Assembly (NCBI GenBank): GCA_002278985.1
Contig: NCJP01000111.1
Coordinates: 1 to 5,817, forward strand
Length of the DNA stretch: 5,817 nt
From: Erythrobacter sp. 34-65-8
Lineage (GTDB): Bacteria > Pseudomonadota > Alphaproteobacteria > Sphingomonadales > Sphingomonadaceae
Direction: 5' to 3'
Shown here: piece by piece, positions 1 to 5,817 of the stretch
How positions within the stretch are numbered: position 1 is the first letter of the stretch
How the letters are laid out: the number at the start of each line of letters is the position of its first letter
The notes under the pieces: generated by a model
The model's input: only the letters and a program-made list of their open reading frames with translations
Databases searched by the model: none
What the model was told of the DNA's origin: nothing
Translations under genes and position numbers: made by a program

Positions 1-623
1 TGCTCGCCCAGCCCGGCCAGCTCCGGGCGGGCGAGGAACCGGCGCATCTCGTCGCTCACATCCGCTTCGACCTGTTCCTTGACATGGCCGGCCTTCTGGA
101 ACCCCTCGAACGGGACATGGAAAGCGTGGACCAGGTGCAGTTCGGCATCGGGAAACATCTCCGCCGCCACCGCCAGAGCATGGGCCGAGAAATCCGAGAA
201 GTCCGTGGTCACGAGGATCTTCGCATAAGCGCGGTGCGGGCGCTGCTTGACCACCAGCACCGGTCGATGGCCGCGGGTGATGATGTGGTCCACCGCTGTG
301 CCGGAGAAGTAGTCTCCGATGCCGTTGAACCGGGCAACCCCGCACACGATCAGCGCAGCGTCGAGCGTGTCCGCAGTCTTGGCGATGACCTCGGGCGCCG
401 GGCCGACCGGCATCCGGATTTCCACATCGGCCGCAGGATCGGGCAGCGCGGCCCGGCCAAGGGCGACCAGCTGTTCCGCCGTCTCGTCGTTGATTGCGGG
501 CGAGCGGGCATGGACCAGGCTCACGGTCCGCCCCATGGCAGCGCCCAACTGGAGCGCGCGGTCAACCGCGCGGTCATTCCGCGGGCTGAGGTCGGTAGCG
601 ACGATAATCGGGCGTTCGGACAT
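1..623 (-). CDS. Universal stress protein, tandem UspA domains (3' end cut by window edge)
   Basis: Reading the minus strand from the ATG at 623 gives 207 codons with no stop before the window edge, so the C-terminus is missing. Residues 1-126 form a first Usp domain. It opens with a beta strand and Asp (RPIIVATDLSP, Asp11 in the usual adenine-contacting place), has SLVHA near 35-39, and ends in GTAVDHII...HRPVLVV (108-125). A second Usp domain begins near residue 134 (AKILVTTDFSDFSAHA) with LHLVHAF at 163-169, so this is a tandem Usp protein, normally about 270-280 residues. In domain 1 the ATP-loop pattern Gx2Gx9G(S/T) reads G95-V-A-R98-x9-G108-T109, so the second glycine is arginine. Usp proteins are cytoplasmic and aid survival under stress, often by binding ATP; the exact role here is unknown. 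The start is supported by AAGGAG at 632-637, 8 bases upstream. The gene lies 115 bases downstream of pgi on the same strand. Confidence 0.93.
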   Translation of the reverse strand, partial: MSERPIIVATDLSPRNDRAVDRALQLGAAMGRTVSLVHARSPAINDETAEQLVALGRAALPDPAADVEIRMPVGPAPEVIAKTADTLDAALIVCGVARFNGIGDYFSGTAVDHIITRGHRPVLVVKQRPHRAYAKILVTTDFSDFSAHALAVAAEMFPDAELHLVHAFHVPFEGFQKAGHVKEQVEADVSDEMRRFLARPELAGLGE

Positions 624-631
624 CGGGTTTT

Positions 632-637
632 CTCCTT
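632..637 (-). promoter_or_regulatory. Ribosome binding site of the universal stress protein gene
   Basis: On the minus strand this reads AAGGAG, a near-perfect Shine-Dalgarno sequence, 8 bases before the ATG at 623. It fixes the start and suggests efficient translation. Confidence 0.8.
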
Positions 638-671
638 GATGTTCTTTCGCCCTCCCCGAAAGTTACGATGC

Positions 672-685
672 CCAAACAGGTTTGG
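672..685. repeat. Short perfect inverted repeat in the pgi-usp gap
   Basis: CCAAAC and GTTTGG flank an AG centre. The 14-base dyad sits about 50 bases upstream of the universal stress protein start, inside the 115-base gap after pgi (624-738). No T-run follows it on the minus strand and the loop is too short for a normal terminator, so it is not an obvious intrinsic terminator. It could be a protein-binding site or chance. I see no convincing -35/-10 pair and no alphaproteobacterial EcfG-type GGAAC-spacer-CGTT promoter in the gap. Confidence 0.25.
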
Positions 686-738
686 AGCCGCAAGCAAAAC
701 CGGCCTTCAACGCCCGGATTTCGACCTCATCGGCTGGA

Positions 739-2292
739 TCAGGACAACCCCGCCGCTGCCAGCAAGGCCTGCGTGCTTGGATCGAACTCGCCGCCGCCCG
801 CCTCGATGTCGTTCGCCATCTTCTTGCCGAGTTCCACCCCGAACTGGTCGAACGGGTTGATGCCCATCAGCACCGCGTTGGCGAAGGTGCGATGCTCGTG
901 GAAGGCGATCAGCGCGCCGAGCGTGGCGGCATCGATATCGTCGCACAGCATGGTGGCGCTGGGACGGTCACCGGGGAAGGCACGCGCGGGGTCCCCAAGT
1001 CGATTGGCGCCGTCCGCCGCCATGTTGCCGCCCGCCATCAGCGCGGCCCCTTGCGCAAAACAGTTGGTCAGCAGGATCGCATGGTGCGCCGGATCCAGTG
1101 TGTCGCCCGGCGCGATTGAGGCGATGAAGTCGACCGGGACCAGATGCGTGCCCTGGTGGAGCAGCTGGAACACCGCGTGCTGGCCGTCAGTCCCCACCCC
1201 GCCCCAGGTGATCGGTGCGGTCGGCCCTTCCACCGGGGCACCTTCTGCCGTCACGCGCTTGCCGTTGCTCTCCATCTCGAGCTGCTGGAGATAGAACGGC
1301 AGCAGCCCCAGCCGCTCGTCATAGGCGAACACCGCGCGCGTCTGGCAGCCGCGCACGCGGGTGTAGTACTGGTCAGCAAAGGCGGCGCGCAGGGCCAGGT
1401 TGGCGCGGCCGTCGTTATCGCGGAAATGCAGGTCCATCGCCTGCGCGCCTGCCAGCATGGCTTCGAACTCGTCCCATCCCGCTGCCAGTGCCACGGGGAA
1501 GCCGATGCTCGACCAGAGAGAGTAACGCCCGCCCACGCTTTCCGGGAACGGCAGGACGCGGGTCTCGTCCACACCCCATTCGACCGCCTTTTCGGGGCTG
1601 GCGGTGAGTGCGATGACCCGGCCGTAAGGATCAGCCACGCCATTCTCGCCGAGCCACTTGAGTGCGCTGAGCGCGTTGGTCATGGTCTCTATGGTGGTGA
1701 AGGTCTTGCTCGCCACGGCGACCAGCGTCGTCGCCGGATCGCAGGCGGCGAAGGCCTGCTCCAGCGCGAGGCCGTCGATGTTGGAAACGACATGGCAATC
1801 GACCAGCGCCAGATCACGGGTCAGGGCGTCGATCGCCAGCTTGGGGCCCAGTGCGCTGCCGCCGATGCCGATGTGGATCAGGTGGCGCACTTCGCCCAGC
1901 GCGCCTTCATGGATTGCCTCGACCAGGATCCGCATCCGGGCGTGGAGCGCTGCGGCTTCCTCCACGCTGGCATCCGCGCCCACGCCGCGCTGCGCGGTGT
2001 GCTCAGCCGCGCGGCCTTCAGTCACGTTGATCCGGGCACCGGAAAGCAGCTGGCTCCGCTTGCCTGCAAAATCGCACGCATCGGCCAGCCCTTCGAAAGC
2101 GGCGAGCAGATCTTCGTCAAGATGGGTCTTGGACCAGTCAAACAGGACACCGCCCGCCGTCTCCCCCTCACCCCAGGACAGGCGCGATGCGAGCGTGCCC
2201 ACCCGGCTGGCATCAGCAGCAAACAGTTCCGCCAGCGTCCTGCGGGGCAGCCCCGAGATGCGGCTCCATGCGGCGGGGACAGCGTCGACCAT
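739..2292 (-). CDS. pgi: Glucose-6-phosphate isomerase
   Basis: This 517-residue cytoplasmic enzyme interconverts glucose 6-phosphate and fructose 6-phosphate, linking glycolysis or gluconeogenesis with the Entner-Doudoroff and pentose phosphate routes. Family landmarks appear in order: INVTEGRAAEH (88-98), the GIGGSALG loop (142-149), the phosphate-binding SKTFTT (195-200), signature 1 ESVGGRYSLWSSIG (251-264), ESNGK (341-345), WGGVGTDGQH (363-372), and signature 2 around NPFDQFGVELGK with Lys490 matching catalytic Lys514 of E. coli. It is somewhat shorter than the E. coli enzyme (549 residues). Two classical catalytic positions look changed: E. coli Glu355 (in GEPGTNGQH) aligns with Gly365, and His386 falls in an A-P-G-D stretch (394-397) without His. 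This may be normal for its clade, since the rest of the fold signature is intact. The start is supported by AAAGGA 7 bases upstream. The gene is divergent from lepB. Confidence 0.96.
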   Translation of the reverse strand: MVDAVPAAWSRISGLPRRTLAELFAADASRVGTLASRLSWGEGETAGGVLFDWSKTHLDEDLLAAFEGLADACDFAGKRSQLLSGARINVTEGRAAEHTAQRGVGADASVEEAAALHARMRILVEAIHEGALGEVRHLIHIGIGGSALGPKLAIDALTRDLALVDCHVVSNIDGLALEQAFAACDPATTLVAVASKTFTTIETMTNALSALKWLGENGVADPYGRVIALTASPEKAVEWGVDETRVLPFPESVGGRYSLWSSIGFPVALAAGWDEFEAMLAGAQAMDLHFRDNDGRANLALRAAFADQYYTRVRGCQTRAVFAYDERLGLLPFYLQQLEMESNGKRVTAEGAPVEGPTAPITWGGVGTDGQHAVFQLLHQGTHLVPVDFIASIAPGDTLDPAHHAILLTNCFAQGAALMAGGNMAADGANRLGDPARAFPGDRPSATMLCDDIDAATLGALIAFHEHRTFANAVLMGINPFDQFGVELGKKMANDIEAGGGEFDPSTQALLAAAGLS

Positions 2293-2299
2293 GCGAAAA

Positions 2300-2305
2300 T
2301 CCTTT
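2300..2305 (-). promoter_or_regulatory. Ribosome binding site of pgi
   Basis: On the minus strand this reads AAAGGA, 7 bases before the ATG at 2292. It supports that start over any internal Met. Confidence 0.7.
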
Positions 2306-2314
2306 TCCGATTGC

Positions 2315-2343
2315 GGGCCATGGGACTAGGGACTTGGCCCATG
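2315..2343. repeat. Dyad with two mutually exclusive pairings in the pgi/lepB divergent region
   Basis: GGGCCA (2315-2320) can pair with TGGCCC (2335-2340). Alternatively CATGGG (2319-2324) can pair with CCCATG (2338-2343). The two options overlap and exclude each other. In a plus-strand transcript the loop holds AGGGA (2328-2332), and the second pairing would also cover the ATG at 2341. It could act as RNA structure in a lepB leader or as an operator between the divergent genes. It is short and may be chance in GC-rich DNA. I could not identify a trustworthy promoter on either strand in 2293-2417. Confidence 0.25.
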
Positions 2344-2421
2344 CATTTGAAGCCCCTCATCGCGCCCGCCATGCCTGAATTGGTATGCCTGCCTCTTGGC
2401 CACGGCAGATGCCCCGCATGA
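2341..2421 (+). CDS. Possible 26-codon leader ORF coupled to lepB
   Basis: An ATG at 2341 opens a 26-codon ORF (begins MHLKPLIAPAMPEL, ends GRCPA). It is preceded by a reasonable Shine-Dalgarno, AGGGA at 2328-2332, 8 bases away. Its TGA (2419-2421) overlaps the likely lepB ATG (2418-2420) in an ATGA junction, the same geometry as the lepB/rnc and rnc/era junctions. The lepB ATG has no clear ribosome site of its own, so coupled translation from this leader is plausible. Against it: the peptide resembles nothing I recognise, the frame is the tail of a long antisense shadow of pgi, and a short open stretch here could be chance. No function is claimed. Confidence 0.25.
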   Translation: MHLKPLIAPAMPELVCLPLGHGRCPA

Positions 2422-3272
2422 CCGACCCGACCGAAGCCGCACCCGCCGCCGAGCCGGAAGAGAAGGAATCGCTCGCCAGTTTCATCTGGTTCGTGGTCAA
2501 GCTGGCGATCCTGGCGCTCGCCTTTCGCAGTTTCCTGTTCTCGCCCTTCTCGATCCCGAGCGAGTCCATGCTGCCCCGGCTGATGATCGGGGACTATTTC
2601 GTCGCCGCCAAATGGCCCTACGGCTATTCGCGTTACTCGCTACCGCTGAACGCACCCCTGTTCCCCGGGCAGGTGTTCGCCGGGCTGCCCGAGCGCGGCG
2701 ACGTGGCCGTGTTCAAGCACCCGGTCGACAAGGTCGATTACATCAAGCGGGTCATGGCCCTGCCCGGCGACACAGTGGAAATGCGCGGCGGCGTGTTCGT
2801 GCTCAATGGCGAGCCGGTGACAAAGGAACCGATTGCCGATTTCGTCCAGCCGGTGGACCAGCACCTGCTCAACGCCGCGGCGCTGTCCGGGCGGCCCTCG
2901 CCCTGTTCCTGGGGCGGACTGGAGGAGCAACGCAGCGATGGCCAGCGCCAGTGCCGCTACATGCGCTTCCGCGAAACGCTGCCCTCGGGCGTGTCCTACG
3001 AAGTGCTCGATTTCGGCGAGTCCGGGGCCGATACCTGGGGCCCCAAGATCGTGCCCGAGGGCCATGTCTTCATGATGGGCGACAACCGCGACAATTCGCA
3101 GGACAGCCGTTTTCCGGCCCGCAGCGGCGGTGGGGTTGGCTGGGTGCCGGCCGATCATCTGGTGGCGCGGGCCAGCGTTATGGTGTGGTCCACCGATGGC
3201 AGCTCTGAATGGATCAAGCCGTGGACCTGGTTCACCGCCGCCCGGTGGGAGCGGATCGGAGACGGGGTATGA
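2418..3272 (+). CDS. lepB: Signal peptidase I (leader peptidase)
   Basis: This is an inner-membrane serine protease that removes signal peptides from exported proteins on the periplasmic side. From the ATG at 2418 it is 284 residues. An acidic, Ala/Pro/Glu-rich tail is followed by one membrane anchor (about 19-41), then the catalytic Ser block IPSESMLP (Ser50), a YGYSRYS stretch, the Lys block DYIKRVMALPGD (Lys110) and the conserved GDNRDNSQDSR (221-231). The Ser/Lys dyad of the family is complete. Two cysteines (163 and 179) lie in the extended region between the Lys block and GDNRDN; E. coli LepB also has a cysteine pair in its periplasmic domain, so a disulfide is possible. The start is uncertain: ATGs at 2385, 2409 and 2418 are in frame and none has a strong ribosome site. 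I chose 2418 because the protein then begins MTDPTEAAP, and because the stop of an upstream short ORF overlaps it. The 3' end overlaps rnc by 4 bases. Confidence 0.95.
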   Translation: MTDPTEAAPAAEPEEKESLASFIWFVVKLAILALAFRSFLFSPFSIPSESMLPRLMIGDYFVAAKWPYGYSRYSLPLNAPLFPGQVFAGLPERGDVAVFKHPVDKVDYIKRVMALPGDTVEMRGGVFVLNGEPVTKEPIADFVQPVDQHLLNAAALSGRPSPCSWGGLEEQRSDGQRQCRYMRFRETLPSGVSYEVLDFGESGADTWGPKIVPEGHVFMMGDNRDNSQDSRFPARSGGGVGWVPADHLVARASVMVWSTDGSSEWIKPWTWFTAARWERIGDGV

Positions 3273-3940
3273 CCGGGCTTCCCGAACCTACCCGCCAGTG
3301 GCTCGCCAACCACGGCTTCTCAGTTCAGGACGAGCACCTCTGGCGCGAGGCGCTGACCCACGGCAGCACCGGCCACGCGCGCGATTATGACCGGCTCGAA
3401 TTCCTCGGTGACCGGGTTCTGGGCCTGGCCATTGCCGACTGGCTCTACAGCGCTGGCGACGACGATGAAGGCAAGCTGGCCCAGCGGCTCAACGCGCTGG
3501 TCAGCAAGGGCGCCTGCGCCAAGGTTGCCCGGGTGATGGGCCTTCCCGACCACGTGCTGCTGGGCAAACAGGCCCGCGACGACGGCGCGGCGCAGAGCGA
3601 CAATATTCTGGGTGACGTGATGGAGGCGCTGCTCGGCGCGGAATTCATCGAAGCCGGTTTTGACAGCGCGCGCGCTATCGTGCGCCGCCACTGGCACGAC
3701 GATGTGCAGGGCAAGGCAGGCCATTCCAAGCACCCCAAGAGCGCGCTGCAGGAATGGGCCGCCGGAAACCAGCGCCGCCCGCCGGAATACCAGCTGGTCG
3801 ACCGGTCCGGCCCGGATCACAAGGCGCGCTTCACGGTCCGCGTCTCGGTCCACAACGTGGGCCAGGCTGATGCGACGGCCGGAAGCAAGCAGGAAGCGGA
3901 AACCGCGGCAGCGCGGCTATTCATGGAGCGGTACGGATGA
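3269..3940 (+). CDS. rnc: Ribonuclease III
   Basis: This is a double-strand-specific endoribonuclease that cleaves the rRNA precursor to release 16S and 23S precursors and also processes some mRNAs. It is 223 residues, close to the family's usual length. The catalytic domain carries the signature DRLEFLGDR (41-49), with metal-binding Glu44 and Asp48, and the second acidic pair in GDVMEALLGA (Asp116 and Glu119). A double-stranded RNA-binding domain fills about 156-221, starting HPKSALQEW and ending with the GSKQEAETAAA helix. The ATG at 3269 is chosen because GGAG (3258-3261) lies 7 bases upstream and because it forms an ATGA overlap with the lepB stop; an in-frame ATG at 3209 would reach 60 bases into lepB. 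The gene also overlaps era by ATGA. The tight packing leaves no independent leader before rnc, unlike E. coli, where RNase III cleaves a hairpin in its own 5' leader. Confidence 0.97.
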   Translation: MTGLPEPTRQWLANHGFSVQDEHLWREALTHGSTGHARDYDRLEFLGDRVLGLAIADWLYSAGDDDEGKLAQRLNALVSKGACAKVARVMGLPDHVLLGKQARDDGAAQSDNILGDVMEALLGAEFIEAGFDSARAIVRRHWHDDVQGKAGHSKHPKSALQEWAAGNQRRPPEYQLVDRSGPDHKARFTVRVSVHNVGQADATAGSKQEAETAAARLFMERYG

Positions 3941-4839
3941 GCGACAAGCAACCCCATTGCGGCCTGGTCGCCGTGATCGGCGCCCCCAATGCGGGCAAGA
4001 GCTCTCTGGTCAACGCGCTGGTCGGGCAGAAGGTAGCCATCACCAGCGCCAAGGCGCAGACCACCCGCGCCCGGATGCTGGGCATTGCCCTGCACGACAA
4101 TGTCCAGATGATCCTGGTCGATACCCCCGGCATCTTCGCGCCCAAGCGGCGGCTGGACCGGGCCATGGTCAGTGCCGCGTGGGAAGGGGCGGAAGCGGCC
4201 GACGCGGTCCTGCTGATGGTCGATCCGATCAAGCAGCGCCGGCACGAACTGGAGCCGCTGCTGGAGGCCCTCGCGAGCCGGCCGGAACGCAAGATTCTGG
4301 TGCTCAACAAGGTGGATATCGCCAAAAAGGAGCCGCTCCTGGCGCTGGCCGAGGAACTGGCGGCAAAGGTCGATTTTACTGAGATCTTCTTCATCTCCGC
4401 CCTGACCGGAGACGGCGTGCCCGAGCTTAAGAACCACCTCGCCGCTCTGATGCCGGAAGGCACCTGGCACTATCCCGAGGACCAGGTCTCGGACGCCAGC
4501 GAGCGCCTGCTGGCCACCGAAGTGACCCGCGAACAGCTTTACCAACAACTGCACGAGGAGCTGCCCTATGACAGCGCCGTGCGGCCGGAGAAGTACATCC
4601 AGCGCAAGGACGGCAGCGTCGAGATCCACCAGCAGATCGTGGTCATGCGCGACAACCAGCGCGCGATCGTACTGGGCAAGGGCGGCAGCCGGATCAAGGC
4701 TATCGGCGAGGCCGCACGCAAGGAACTTTCCGAAATGCTGGGCGTGAAGGTCCACCTGTTCCTGCACGTCAAGACCGACGAACGCTGGAGCGAGGACAAG
4801 GAACTGTTCGAAGAAATCGGGCTGGACTGGGTCCGGTGA
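3937..4839 (+). CDS. era: GTPase Era, 30S ribosome assembly
   Basis: Era is an essential GTPase that binds the 3' end of 16S rRNA and checks late 30S subunit maturation, and it links ribosome assembly with cell-cycle progress. The protein has 300 residues, the usual size. The G domain motifs are all present: G1 GAPNAGKSS (15-23), G2 TTR (42-44), G3 DTPG (62-65), G4 NKVD (124-127) and G5 SAL (154-156). The C-terminal KH domain follows, with IHQQIVV (230-236) and the RNA-binding loop GKGG (247-250), then HLFLHVKT near the end. The ATG overlaps the rnc stop (ATGA) and GGAG (3925-3928) lies 8 bases upstream, so translation is probably coupled to rnc, whose product makes the 16S precursor that Era acts on. 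No key residue is missing. Confidence 0.98.
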   Translation: MSDKQPHCGLVAVIGAPNAGKSSLVNALVGQKVAITSAKAQTTRARMLGIALHDNVQMILVDTPGIFAPKRRLDRAMVSAAWEGAEAADAVLLMVDPIKQRRHELEPLLEALASRPERKILVLNKVDIAKKEPLLALAEELAAKVDFTEIFFISALTGDGVPELKNHLAALMPEGTWHYPEDQVSDASERLLATEVTREQLYQQLHEELPYDSAVRPEKYIQRKDGSVEIHQQIVVMRDNQRAIVLGKGGSRIKAIGEAARKELSEMLGVKVHLFLHVKTDERWSEDKELFEEIGLDWVR

Positions 4840-4867
4840 GAGCCGCGCAGTCTGATTTGCTGCCCCC

Positions 4868-5817
4868 GTGGACCTGACCGCTTACGGGCTGGGCCTGGGC
4901 GCTGCGCTGGCCAGCGGCCTGCTGATCGGGATCGAGCGGGGCTGGACCCTGCGCGAAGCACAGGCCGGTTCGCGGGTTGCCGGCATCCGCACCTTCAGCC
5001 TGCTTGGCCTGCTTGCCGGAATCGCCGGCGTGGTGGGGCAGAGCGGCTATCCCGTTCCGGCTTACCTGATGCTCGGCGGAACAGTGGCGATCGTGGTGAT
5101 CGGCTACTGGCGCTCGACCATGGCCGACCGCAAGCCCGATGCCACTTCGTCCGTCGCGGCGATGGTGACGCTGGCGCTGGGCTTCCTCGCCACGAGCGGA
5201 CAGCCGGCGCTGGCCATCGCGCTGGCCGCCGTGGTGACCCTGCTGCTCGCCATGCGGAGCCAGACCCACGGCCTGATCGACCGGCTGGACGAAGCCGATA
5301 TCAAGGCGCTGGCCCGTTATGCGGTGATCGCGCTGGCGATCTACCCGTTCCTGCCGGAAGGGCGCTACGGGCCCTATGACGCGTGGGAGCCGCGCACCCT
5401 GTGGCTGGTGGTGGTGCTGGTCACCGGGTTTTCCTTCCTCGGCTACATTGCCAACCGCCTGTTCGGGGCGCGGCGCGGGACCATCGCCACGGCGGTAATC
5501 GGGGGCCTCTACAGCTCCACGGCGGTAACCCAGTCGCTTTCGCAACGGCTTGGCGCGGGCGAGGGAAGCGCAGCCGAGAACGCAGGGATCGCGCTGGCAA
5601 CAGCAGTCATGTACCTGCGGGTGCTGGTGCTGGTGGGCGTGCTGGCGGAGCGGCTGTTCCTGCCATTCGCTGTGCTGCTCATGCCGGCCGTGCTGACCGG
5701 GCTCGCGGCCAGTTACCTGATTTTCCGCTGCGCACCTGCCACCACCGGACCTTCCCCGCCAGGCAATCCGATTGCCCTGCTCCCTGCCCTCAGCTTCGCT
5801 GCTTTCGTCGCCGTGGC
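4868..5817 (+). CDS. DUF4010 family multi-pass membrane protein, MgtC-like N-terminus (3' end cut)
   Basis: A continuous frame runs from a GTG at 4868 to the window edge (316 codons and two bases, no stop), so the C-terminus is missing. It is rich in Leu, Ala, Val and Gly, with many hydrophobic segments (about 6-22, 42-58, 66-80, 96-128, 148-162, 177-195, 240-285, and the last residues). The N-terminal GLLIGIERGW (18-26) and GIRTFSLLG (39-47) resemble the MgtC/SapB start, and GGLYSSTAVT (about 212-221) plus AVMYLRVLVLV (246-256) fit the DUF4010 family. Its function is unknown; transport or membrane homeostasis is only a guess. The start is constrained by an in-frame TGA at 4853-4855, and GTG 4868 is the first plausible start after it. 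No clear Shine-Dalgarno precedes it. The gene lies 28 bases after era, in the same direction, and is probably read from the same transcript. Confidence 0.85.
   Translation, partial: MDLTAYGLGLGAALASGLLIGIERGWTLREAQAGSRVAGIRTFSLLGLLAGIAGVVGQSGYPVPAYLMLGGTVAIVVIGYWRSTMADRKPDATSSVAAMVTLALGFLATSGQPALAIALAAVVTLLLAMRSQTHGLIDRLDEADIKALARYAVIALAIYPFLPEGRYGPYDAWEPRTLWLVVVLVTGFSFLGYIANRLFGARRGTIATAVIGGLYSSTAVTQSLSQRLGAGEGSAAENAGIALATAVMYLRVLVLVGVLAERLFLPFAVLLMPAVLTGLAASYLIFRCAPATTGPSPPGNPIALLPALSFAAFVAV

Noticed and set aside
84..860. 258-codon plus-strand open frame over the stress protein gene
   Set aside because: It is antisense to a clear tandem Usp gene and runs through the intergenic gap into pgi; it is a shadow of codon bias.
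2385..2417. Longer N-terminus for lepB from the ATG at 2385 (or 2409)
   Set aside because: Neither ATG has a good ribosome site, and the added residues (MPASWPRQMPR) look unlike the usual acidic start of these proteins. The possibility is not excluded.
1144..2421. 425-codon plus-strand open frame antisense to pgi
   Set aside because: It lies opposite a full-length, motif-complete pgi, has a composition typical of a GC-rich shadow frame, and shows no recognisable domain. Only its last 26 codons, which lie outside pgi, are kept as a separate weak candidate.
3209..3268. Upstream ATG for rnc at 3209
   Set aside because: It would overlap lepB by 64 bases and add 20 residues not typical of RNase III, while the ATG at 3269 has GGAG at the right distance.
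3817..4767. 316-codon minus-strand open frame
   Set aside because: It is antisense to era, whose five G motifs and KH domain are all intact, and shows no family motif.
4836..4877. GTG-initiated 13-codon ORF overlapping the era stop
   Set aside because: It is very short, has no good ribosome site and no recognisable product. It is mentioned only as a possible aid to re-initiation.
4769..5545. 258-codon minus-strand open frame
   Set aside because: The plus strand here encodes the end of era and a convincing hydrophobic DUF4010 protein. The minus frame is a low-complexity, Gln/His/Arg-rich shadow.
1..5817. Search for CRISPR arrays, tRNA or rRNA genes, insertion sequences, attachment sites and defence or toxin systems
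   Set aside because: By reading alone I found no direct repeat arrays, transposase motifs or RNA gene signatures. The window is an ordinary core-genome segment.

Overview
The window is GC-rich chromosomal DNA that looks like an alphaproteobacterium, most likely a sphingomonad-type organism (Sphingomonadales). This placement rests on base composition, dense gene packing and protein flavour (for example the YGYSRYS block of the signal peptidase). It is an inference, not a search result. No mobile elements, CRISPR arrays, tRNAs or rRNAs are visible. Nearly all the DNA is explained by six protein genes, two of them cut by the window edges.

Left half, minus strand: pgi (glucose-6-phosphate isomerase, 739-2292) is followed after 115 bases by a tandem-domain universal stress protein gene (623 down to the left edge, incomplete). 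Both have good Shine-Dalgarno sequences. I see no convincing terminator between them, so they may be co-transcribed.

Middle: a 125-base divergent intergenic region (2293-2417) separates pgi from the plus-strand cluster. It holds a dyad with two overlapping pairing options. It also holds a possible 26-codon leader ORF with a good ribosome site, whose stop codon overlaps the likely lepB start in an ATGA junction.

Right half, plus strand: lepB (signal peptidase I), rnc (RNase III) and era (ribosome-assembly GTPase) overlap one another by 4 bases (ATGA) and form a tight, probably translationally coupled operon. This is the widely conserved lepB-rnc-era order. They join protein export with rRNA processing and 30S maturation. 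Where recO stands in E. coli, there is instead a multi-pass membrane protein of the DUF4010 (MgtC-like N-terminus) family. It starts at a GTG 28 bases after era and runs off the right edge.

No new multi-gene system is apparent. The points most worth a second look are the pgi product, whose usual catalytic Glu and His positions appear substituted, and the possible coupled leader ORF in front of lepB.
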